A DNA stretch of 20,531 nt, taken from assembly GCA_031255985.1 (NCBI GenBank), contig JAIRRL010000112.1, forward strand, positions 1 to 20,531. The letters run 5' to 3'. Shown piece after piece: positions 6,946 to 12,662 of this stretch. The DNA comes from Gracilibacteraceae bacterium (GTDB lineage: Bacteria > Bacillota > Desulfitobacteriia > Desulfitobacteriales > Syntrophobotulaceae). A program made the position numbers and the translations under genes. Below the pieces are notes generated by a model that was not told the DNA's origin, searched no databases, and was given only the letters and a program-made list of their open reading frames with translations. Within the stretch, counting starts at the first letter, position 1. Each line of letters begins with the position of its first letter.

Positions 6946-9178
6946 CCTGGACGCCGGCTTTTACAGCCGCAGCTTCAAATTTTCTGACATTAATTACCAG
7001 ACAGCGCGGCGCGACGACCAGGAAGATATTTTCCGCCATTACGGAGAATTGCTGAATTACTGCGGCCCTACCCTCCACCTGCAAATTACGATTTTGAACC
7101 GGCGCGTTGACAAGGATCTTTTTCGTGAACAAATGTTCTTGCGGCCGGCCGGCGACAAGCTCGACGTTTACCGGCATGAAATGAACGAAATGCTGAACGC
7201 GCGCGCCCTGGAGGGGCAAAACTCCATTTTGCGCGAAAAATACGTGACGTTTACGACGAACGCTCCGAGTTACGAAGCGGCAATTCCGGCTCTCGCCCGG
7301 ATTGAAAGCGATCTGGGCGGGCATTTCAAGGCGCTGGGCTGCGAGGTGCGCTCCCTCTCCGGGGCGGAGCGGCTGGAGCTTTTGCATAACCATTTCCGGC
7401 CGGAGGAAAAATTCACTTTCACCTATACTCAATTAGTCGCCAGCGGGCTGCGGACTAAGGATCTCATCGCCCCGGCCGGCTTTGATTTTCAGCCCAAAGA
7501 TCACTATTATTTTGACGATTATGTCGGGCAATGCCTCTATATCCGCGAATTGCCGGCCGAGCTGTCGGACAAAGTCATCTCGGAGCTGACGGATCTGCCC
7601 ATTGATTTGTCTGTAAATATCCACATTGAGAACGTGGAGCAGGGCCAGGCGCTGGAGATGGTCAAGCGGCAGATTTCCTACATGGAAATGGAGGCGACCG
7701 GCAAGCAGGACGCCGCCGTGCAAAAAGGACGCAACACGGAGATCGCCGTGCCGATGGAAACCCGGCGCGCGCACGAGGAAGCCTGCCTGCTGCTGGACGC
7801 GCTGGAAAACCATAATCAGCGCATGTTTAAAGTGACAATTTTGCTCTACACTTTCGCCCGCGATCTGGAAACCGTGCGGGACAACACCTGGCAAATCATT
7901 TCCACGGCCCGCAAAAACAATATCAAAGCGGACAAGCTGCTTTATCTGCAAATGGAAGGCATGAACAGCATCCTCCCCCTGGGACGCAATTGCGTGGAAA
8001 TCCAGCGAACGCTGACTACGGCCAGCACGGCGATTTTCATTCCTTTTACGGCGCAGGAACTCTATCAGAGCGGCGGCATGTATTATGGGCTGAACGCGCT
8101 GTCGCGCAATCTGATCTTTTTTGACCGCAAGTCGCTGAAGGCGCCGAACGGGGTCATACTGGGAACGCCGGGCAGCGGCAAGAGTTTTGCCAGCAAAAGG
8201 GAAATGATCAACGTGCTGCTCTCCGATCCGGAAGCCGAGGTGATCATAATCGATCCGGAACGGGAATATACGCCGCTGGCTCAAGGTTTTGACGGCGAGG
8301 TCGTGCATATTTCCGCCGGCAGCAAAGCCTGTATCAATCCGATGGACATCACGATGGATTATTCCGACGACGACGATCCTCTGCTCCTGAAAGCGGAATT
8401 CATCCTCTCCCTCTGCGAACTGCTCGTGGCCAGCAAACAAGGGCTGACGGCGGGGCAAAAAACAGTGATCGACCGGGCCTGCAAGCTGACTTATCAGCCT
8501 TATTTCGCCAATCCGGCCAAGAATCTCGCCCCGACGCTGAAAGAATTTTATGAGACCCTGCGCGCTCAACCGGAGGCGGAGGCCAAAAGCCTGGCTCTTT
8601 CGCTGGAACTGTATATCACCGGGTCTTTGGCTGTTTTCGCCCGCCATACGAACGTGGATATTCAAAAAAGGCTCGTAGTTTTCGACATCAAGGATCTGGG
8701 CAAGCAGCTCCGCACTATCGGGATGCTCATCGTCCTGGATCAAATCTGGGTGCGCATAACGCGCAACCGCAAGCTGCGCCGGCGGACGTGGATATACATT
8801 GACGAGCTGCAGCTCCTGTTCCAAAGCGAGTATAACGCCAATTACTTTTTTGAGCTATGGTCCCGCTCGCGCAAATGGGGGGCCATACCGACCGGCATCA
8901 CTCAAAACGTGGAGACTTTGCTGCTTTCCGACCTGGCGCGGCGGATGCTCTCCAACTCCGATTTTATCATGATGCTGAATCAGGCGGCGAACGACAGGGC
9001 GGAACTGGCCCGGCTGCTGAATATCAGCGAGCGGCAGCTCAGTTTTGTCACGGGGAGCGAGGCCGGGCACGGCCTGCTTTTCGCCGGAAAAAGCATCATC
9101 CCGTTTATCGACCAATTTCCCAGGGATACGTCGCTGTATCGCATGATGACGACCAAGCTGGAGGAAGCCGCCGAATAG
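6713..9178 (+). CDS. virB4: VirB4-family conjugation ATPase
   Basis: VirB4 proteins are the large conserved ATPases that energise type IV secretion at the inner membrane. The 821-residue product has a basic N-terminal region (1-60) and the family's N-terminal domain beginning near IRYRLMYEDGVCDLDAGFYS (66-85). Next come Walker A GTPGSGKS (484-491), VIIIDPEREYTPLA (510-523) and Walker B TWIYIDELQLLFQ (692-704). A C-terminal GITQNVETLLLSD segment lies at 728-740. Length and motif order match Tn1549-type VirB4/TraE homologues. The chosen ATG at 6713 has AGAGGA six bases upstream (6701-6706). It lies inside the preceding PrgI frame, giving a 233-base overlap. Starting further downstream would remove conserved residues. 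A terminator follows 33 bases after the stop, so this is the last gene of the operon. Confidence 0.94.
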   Translation: MPGLLAKLIPGSNTKTSRSQRKTAKENAKRHNEKLRRLDRNTERQNAELKKQLRRQAAPKNTSQCIRYRLMYEDGVCDLDAGFYSRSFKFSDINYQTARRDDQEDIFRHYGELLNYCGPTLHLQITILNRRVDKDLFREQMFLRPAGDKLDVYRHEMNEMLNARALEGQNSILREKYVTFTTNAPSYEAAIPALARIESDLGGHFKALGCEVRSLSGAERLELLHNHFRPEEKFTFTYTQLVASGLRTKDLIAPAGFDFQPKDHYYFDDYVGQCLYIRELPAELSDKVISELTDLPIDLSVNIHIENVEQGQALEMVKRQISYMEMEATGKQDAAVQKGRNTEIAVPMETRRAHEEACLLLDALENHNQRMFKVTILLYTFARDLETVRDNTWQIISTARKNNIKADKLLYLQMEGMNSILPLGRNCVEIQRTLTTASTAIFIPFTAQELYQSGGMYYGLNALSRNLIFFDRKSLKAPNGVILGTPGSGKSFASKREMINVLLSDPEAEVIIIDPEREYTPLAQGFDGEVVHISAGSKACINPMDITMDYSDDDDPLLLKAEFILSLCELLVASKQGLTAGQKTVIDRACKLTYQPYFANPAKNLAPTLKEFYETLRAQPEAEAKSLALSLELYITGSLAVFARHTNVDIQKRLVVFDIKDLGKQLRTIGMLIVLDQIWVRITRNRKLRRRTWIYIDELQLLFQSEYNANYFFELWSRSRKWGAIPTGITQNVETLLLSDLARRMLSNSDFIMMLNQAANDRAELARLLNISERQLSFVTGSEAGHGLLFAGKSIIPFIDQFPRDTSLYRMMTTKLEEAAE

Positions 9179-9210
9179 GCAAAGAGGAAAAAATTTCTCC
9201 AGGCCGGAAA

Positions 9211-9246
9211 GAACCCGCCGCCCCCGACCGGCGCGGGTTCTTTTTT
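9211..9246 (+). terminator. Intrinsic terminator after virB4
   Basis: GAACCCGC (9211-9218) pairs perfectly with GCGGGTTC (9233-9240) across a 14-base loop and is followed by six T residues. The 3' arm with its T-run is repeated at 9255-9267, which could serve as a second terminator using the same 5' arm. Confidence 0.8.
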
Positions 9247-9282
9247 GTTCTTTTGCGGGTTCTTTTTCGCGCGGCCCGGTTC

Positions 9283-9311
9283 TTGTTTTTTCTCCCTATT
9301 CGCGCTATAAT
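9283..9311 (+). promoter_or_regulatory. Promoter of the tyrosine recombinase gene
   Basis: TTGTTT (9283-9288) is followed after 17 bases by a perfect TATAAT (9306-9311). It lies between the virB4 terminator and the recombinase start, so the recombinase is transcribed as its own unit. The start would be near 9318, with a ribosome site AAGGAGGGG at 9345-9352. Confidence 0.7.
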
Positions 9312-9361
9312 GGGAAAAATTTGCGTATGCCGCCGGCGCCTCGTAAGGAGGGGTTTCAAAA

Positions 9362-9934
9362 ATGGCGACGACTCAACCGATCCGCCAAAGTCACCATATA
9401 CGCAGGCTTGCCGGCTACTATCTGCAACGGGGGCAGCTCCGCAACCATCTGCTGGTCGTTATGGGCGTCGGCACGGCGCTCCGCATCAGCGATCTCCTGC
9501 GCGTCACCTGGGACGATGTTTATGATTTTTATAACGCCCGCGTGCGGGAAAGTTTCTCCATCAAGGAAGGAAAGAGCGGCAAAACCAAGATTGTTTCCCT
9601 TAACCGGCGCGTCGTCGCCGCTTTGACCCTTTTTGCCGCTCAAGCCGCGCGCCGGGGCCGCCTGCTCATGGAAAACCCGCTCACCGGCCGCGCCATCAGC
9701 CGCGTTCAGGCTTACCGCATCATCCGCGCCGCCGGTGAAATCACAGGCATAGGCCGTGTTTCCTGTCACTCTCTGCGCAAAACTTTCGGTTATCACGCCT
9801 GGAAAAGCGGGGTCTCCCCCGCTGTGATCGTCGAGATTTATAATCACAGTTCTTTGGCCATAACCCGGCAGTATCTCGGCGTTTCCCAGGATGATCAAAA
9901 TGAAGTATACCAAAAAATGTCAGATTTGTTTTAA
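9362..9934 (+). CDS. Short tyrosine recombinase (catalytic domain only)
   Basis: Tyrosine recombinases cut and rejoin DNA at specific sites through a covalent phosphotyrosine. This 190-residue protein carries the full catalytic set: Arg41 in TALRISDLLRV, a Lys at 74 or 76 in SGKTKIVSL, His136 and Arg139 in CHSLRKTFGYHAW, His162 in YNHSSLAITRQYLG, and Tyr171. It lacks the N-terminal core-binding domain found in XerC/D and phage integrases (usually about 300 or more residues), starting only about 40 residues before the catalytic Arg. Short proteins like this occur in Firmicutes genomes, sometimes as DNA inverters or remnant integrases. The ribosome site AAGGAGG (9345-9351) is strong and it has its own promoter. 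An AT-rich tandem repeat begins at its stop codon. It could be the integrase of the upstream secretion island or an unrelated recombinase. Confidence 0.88.
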   Translation: MATTQPIRQSHHIRRLAGYYLQRGQLRNHLLVVMGVGTALRISDLLRVTWDDVYDFYNARVRESFSIKEGKSGKTKIVSLNRRVVAALTLFAAQAARRGRLLMENPLTGRAISRVQAYRIIRAAGEITGIGRVSCHSLRKTFGYHAWKSGVSPAVIVEIYNHSSLAITRQYLGVSQDDQNEVYQKMSDLF

Positions 9935-9964
9935 TTTATTTTAATTTGTTTTAATTTATTTTGA
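9929..9964 (+). repeat. Short AT-rich tandem repeat at the recombinase stop
   Basis: About three and a half copies of a 10-base unit TTTTAATTTR run from 9929 to 9964. The first copy contains the recombinase stop codon (TAA, 9932-9934). The stretch is sharply AT-rich against a GC-rich background. It could be a recombinase arm/core site, a weak bidirectional termination zone, or simple slippage; nothing here decides between them. Confidence 0.6.
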
Positions 9965-10004
9965 GGCGGCGCGTCCTTGCCTCGGGCGGCGCCGGCGATA
10001 TGTC

Positions 10005-10033
10005 TTGACGTTCAGCCTTATACATGGTATAGT
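10005..10033 (+). promoter_or_regulatory. Promoter of the YjfB-like gene (and probably fapA)
   Basis: TTGACG (10005-10010) is followed after exactly 17 bases by TATAGT (10028-10033). Each box is a 5/6 match to the sigma-A consensus. The start would be near 10040, about 40 bases before the ATG at 10080. Although the gene resembles a motility protein, the boxes are sigma-A-like rather than sigma-28-like. Confidence 0.72.
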
Positions 10034-10079
10034 ATGCCTGTGTTTAGCCTGTATTTTTAGGAAACGGGGATGAACTGAC

Positions 10080-10256
10080 ATGGATCTATTAATGTCTGTC
10101 GCCGCCTCCGGCTTGGACATGAAGCAGACCCAGCTGATGCACGAAGTGGGGCTGCGTATGCTGGACAAGTCTATGGAACTGGAAACGCAAACCGAACTGA
10201 ATATGATTTCGCAAATGCTCCCGCCGACGTCTAATTTGCTCGACACTTACGCCTGA
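10080..10256 (+). CDS. Small YjfB-like putative motility protein
   Basis: A 58-codon gene starting MDLLMSVAASGLDMKQTQLM and ending SNLLDTYA. Composition and layout (methionine-rich amphipathic helix, then LRMLDKSMELETQTELNMIS) resemble the YjfB family of small putative motility proteins, which I recall as beginning MDI...A and carrying a central helix with Met-Asp. The match is by pattern, not by a defined active site, so it is moderate. The ATG at 10080 is chosen because a promoter lies about 40 bases upstream and the stop is followed by a terminator-like hairpin. The ribosome site is weak (GGGG about 10 bases before). A later ATG at 10092 is possible. A FapA-family gene follows 116 bases later, and a second flagellar-linked family next to it supports the assignment. 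The biochemical role is unknown. Confidence 0.65.
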   Translation: MDLLMSVAASGLDMKQTQLMHEVGLRMLDKSMELETQTELNMISQMLPPTSNLLDTYA

Positions 10257-10313
10257 CGGCAAATTCCCGGACGGGACTTCCTAACTGACTTTCTGCCTGA
10301 ATCGCGGTTCGGG

Positions 10314-10341
10314 AAACAGGGCGCCGCCGGCGCCCTGTTTT
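10314..10341 (+). terminator. Terminator-like hairpin / possible attenuator before fapA
   Basis: AAACAGGGCGCC (10314-10325) pairs perfectly with GGCGCCCTGTTT (10329-10340) over a 3-base loop, giving a 12-bp stem whose 3' arm ends in four T residues. It lies between the YjfB-like gene and the fapA start codon at 10373. No promoter fits in the 31 bases after it, so fapA mRNA must read through it or start within it. Confidence 0.7.
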
Positions 10342-10372
10342 GCCATTATTGCCAATGAAAGGCGGTGTTTGC

Positions 10373-11944
10373 GTGGAAGAGGAAAGAAATCCGCATAACC
10401 CGGCGCCGCATTTGTTTGAGCTGTATCGGCTCTGGCGCGGACTGGGGGAGAACGCGCCGCTGGAAACTAAAGATCTTTGCGGCTCGAACCTGGATGACTG
10501 CGAAGAACTTCTGCCCTACTGGCTGGAACTGGACGTTCAGGCCGCCAGGCTTCTGCCCGACTGGAAATCGCCCGCCGGCGCGCCGGTTCCCGGTCTGATG
10601 GCGATTATGGCCGACCGGGACGAAACCAAAGCCTGGGCTTTTGTTTTCCCGCCGCGCTACCGGGGCGAGCCGGTCTCGCCGGAAGCCGCGCGGGAGGAAA
10701 TAGGTAGCCGCGGTATTGTCCACGGCCTTTTGGAGGCGGCTCTGGCCGAAGCGCTGCTGTATCCCCTGCGGCTTGTTTTGCTGGCGGCGGGAACGAGCGC
10801 GGCCCACGGCCGGGACGGATATGTGGAGTATTTGATCGACGCGCCGGAAAAAGCGCGTTTCGCCCAAACTCCCAACAGCGAAAAGGAACAGCTGGATTAT
10901 AAAAACCTGCATTGGCTCGTAACGGTCAAGGCCGGCGATGTCCTGTGCCGTATTCACCCGCCGACCCAGGCGGTCAGCGGCATGAGCGTCAGGGGCGAAG
11001 TCATTCCCGGCCGGCCGGGCCGGGCCGCCGCCGCGCCGCGCGGGGAAAACACCGCCCTGAGCGAAAACGGGGAGGAATTGGTCGCCGTCATTGACGGAAC
11101 TCTCCGCCAGCGACGCGGCCGGCTGGATGTGGAAAACACCGTGACTATCGAGGGCGACGTCGATTTTTCCACAGGCAATCTGAACGTGGAGGGAAATATA
11201 ATCATCAAAGGGGCGGTGCGCAACGGTTTTCGCGTGCAGGCCGCCGGCAACATCGCCGTGCGGCAGATGGTGGAGGACGCCGCTTTGATCGCGGGCGGCG
11301 ATATTGAGATCGAGTACGGCATGAACGGCAATTCCCGCGGCGTTTTGCGCGCCGAAGGCAGCGTTCGCTGCAAATTCCTTGAACATACGACTGTTTACGC
11401 CAAAGGCGACGTCGTCCTCGGCAGCGCCATCAACTGCCGGATCGAGTGCGGCGGAGAGGCGCTGATCACGATGGCGCCGGGCTGCGTCATCGGCGGCGTC
11501 GTCACGTCAATGAAAAAAATCGAGGCGCGCTCGGTCGGCGCCGAATACCGGCATATACCGACCAAGCTGATCATCAGCCATTTGCCCTATCATACGGAAG
11601 AAATCCGCCGCCTGCGGGCGGAAGCGGAAGCGGAACAGGCCAAACTGGATTCCATCAAGGCGATGTTCCAGCAACAGGGGGAAATCCCGCCGGAAAAAGC
11701 GCAGATTGTGCAAAATCTGAAAGAACAGCAGGCGGCGCTGAAAATCAAACTGACAAAAATTAACGCGACCTTGCTTGGCCTGGAGATCAGAGATCAGGAA
11801 ACCGCCAAAGGCGCGATCCTGATCGGCGCGGCCCATCCCGGCGCTGAACTGACGGTGCTGAACGCCAGGCGGCTGATCGAAAACACTGTTTATAACTGCC
11901 GCGTCACTAATGTGGACGGCGAGATTCATATCGGCCTGAAATAA
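10373..11944 (+). CDS. FapA-family (DUF342) protein
   Basis: FapA/DUF342 proteins are cytoplasmic and form a right-handed beta-helix; some members are linked to flagellar assembly or polymer-coat functions. From the GTG at 10373 the protein has 523 residues. It has an N-terminal alpha/beta region, then KAGDVLCRIHPPTQ and SGMSVRGEVIPG at about 190-220. A run of short Gly-rich beta repeats (IEGDVDFSTGNLNVEGNI, AAGNIAVRQMVEDAAL and so on) fills about 250-395. A C-terminal coiled coil rich in Glu/Lys/Gln spans about 405-475. GTG is preferred because AAAGGCGGTG lies just before it. An in-frame ATG at 10355 and a TTG at 10340 are alternatives but would overlap the hairpin or its T-tail. The family call is strong. 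A flagellar role is suggested by the YjfB-like neighbour but not proven. Confidence 0.88.
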   Translation: MEEERNPHNPAPHLFELYRLWRGLGENAPLETKDLCGSNLDDCEELLPYWLELDVQAARLLPDWKSPAGAPVPGLMAIMADRDETKAWAFVFPPRYRGEPVSPEAAREEIGSRGIVHGLLEAALAEALLYPLRLVLLAAGTSAAHGRDGYVEYLIDAPEKARFAQTPNSEKEQLDYKNLHWLVTVKAGDVLCRIHPPTQAVSGMSVRGEVIPGRPGRAAAAPRGENTALSENGEELVAVIDGTLRQRRGRLDVENTVTIEGDVDFSTGNLNVEGNIIIKGAVRNGFRVQAAGNIAVRQMVEDAALIAGGDIEIEYGMNGNSRGVLRAEGSVRCKFLEHTTVYAKGDVVLGSAINCRIECGGEALITMAPGCVIGGVVTSMKKIEARSVGAEYRHIPTKLIISHLPYHTEEIRRLRAEAEAEQAKLDSIKAMFQQQGEIPPEKAQIVQNLKEQQAALKIKLTKINATLLGLEIRDQETAKGAILIGAAHPGAELTVLNARRLIENTVYNCRVTNVDGEIHIGLK

Positions 11945-11972
11945 CGGATTAACGGGTTAAAAGGACGGAAAA

Positions 11973-12662
11973 ATGTGGCGTGGCGTTTACAAAAAGCAAA
12001 TTATATTGATAACTTTTCTTTTCATATTTGTCATAACGGCCGGACTGGGGAATTTTCGCGCTAAACAGCTGGCGACGGATATTGTGGCGGCCAGGGCCAA
12101 CAATGTGGTGCAACTGTTGAGCGCAAGCCTGGACATGGCGGAAATAGAGAGACTCGCGCTGGCGCCCGACGAACGGGATCCATATTTTCTGGCTTTGCGG
12201 GAGCAGATGGAAAAAACGCTGGCGGAACACGAACTGCGCGGCTTGTATATCGTCGCTAAAAACGAGGATTTTCACTGGTATTATATAGTTGACGGGCGAG
12301 GGCCGGAGCATCCGCTGTATTTCCCGGCCGGAACGGTTGACGATAATATCGACGACGCCATGACGGAGCGGGCGGTACGGGGGCTGGACGCTTCCAAACG
12401 CTACGCCGCCGGCGGAAGCAGCGCCCGGATCTCCGCTTACGGCGGTCTCCAGGCCCCGGACGGCGAATATATCGCCGTCGTGGGGGCGGATTATGACGCC
12501 ATGCCCATGACGCAGTTTTTATATACCACTAAGTACGCTCAGATTTTTGTGGTTGGCGCGGGTTTTTTGCTGCTCGCCCTGTTCAGGCTGCTCGCGCCTC
12601 TCTGGGATGAAAACGGGCGTCCGCTCTTTGGCGGCGGCGGTTCAGCGCGAATTAGAAAATAA
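11973..12662 (+). CDS. Orphan membrane protein with probable extracytoplasmic sensory (Cache-like) domain
   Basis: A 229-residue protein with a transmembrane helix at about 9-26 (QIILITFLFIFVITAGLG), an extracytoplasmic part of about 160 residues, and a second helix at about 190-210. The outside part has features I associate with dCache/PAS-like sensor domains of histidine kinases and diguanylate cyclases: an N-terminal amphipathic helix (RANNVVQLLSASLDMAEIER), LRGLYIVAKNEDFHWYYIVDG at about 88-108, and DGEYIAVVGADYDA near the end. Only about 19 residues follow the second helix, so no signalling output domain is present. The ATG has GGACGG about 7 bases upstream and follows fapA by 28 bases, suggesting co-transcription. 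The 3' end overlaps the convergent ftsK gene by 21 bases. It may be a truncated receptor or a genuine accessory sensor; no specific function is claimed. Confidence 0.72.
   Translation: MWRGVYKKQIILITFLFIFVITAGLGNFRAKQLATDIVAARANNVVQLLSASLDMAEIERLALAPDERDPYFLALREQMEKTLAEHELRGLYIVAKNEDFHWYYIVDGRGPEHPLYFPAGTVDDNIDDAMTERAVRGLDASKRYAAGGSSARISAYGGLQAPDGEYIAVVGADYDAMPMTQFLYTTKYAQIFVVGAGFLLLALFRLLAPLWDENGRPLFGGGGSARIRK

Larger units (their letters stand above)
3375..9964 (+). mobile_element. Minimal conjugation-like type IV secretion / recombinase island (possible relic or domesticated integrative element)
   Basis: Five consecutive genes give the VirD4, VirB2-like, VirB6-like, PrgI and VirB4 order known from Tn1549/CTn-type integrative conjugative elements of Firmicutes. 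A tyrosine recombinase gene follows. Chromosomal-looking genes flank both sides, so the block is not cut by the window. I found no relaxase, VirB8/TcpC-like protein, cell-wall hydrolase, replication gene or cargo gene. I also saw no clear direct repeats marking attachment sites near 3290-3375 or 9935-10005. Boundaries are set from the first promoter to the end of the AT repeat and are approximate. Calling it a mobile element is inference; a resident secretion system is equally possible. Confidence 0.4.

Noticed and set aside
7433..8824. Long open frame on the minus strand opposite virB4
   Set aside because: It lies wholly within virB4, which has intact Walker motifs; the translated antisense protein has unnatural His/Gln/Arg-rich composition.
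10346..11386. Minus-strand open frame opposite fapA
   Set aside because: It is antisense to a well-supported FapA-family gene and would start in the middle of its beta-helix coding region with no promoter or ribosome site.
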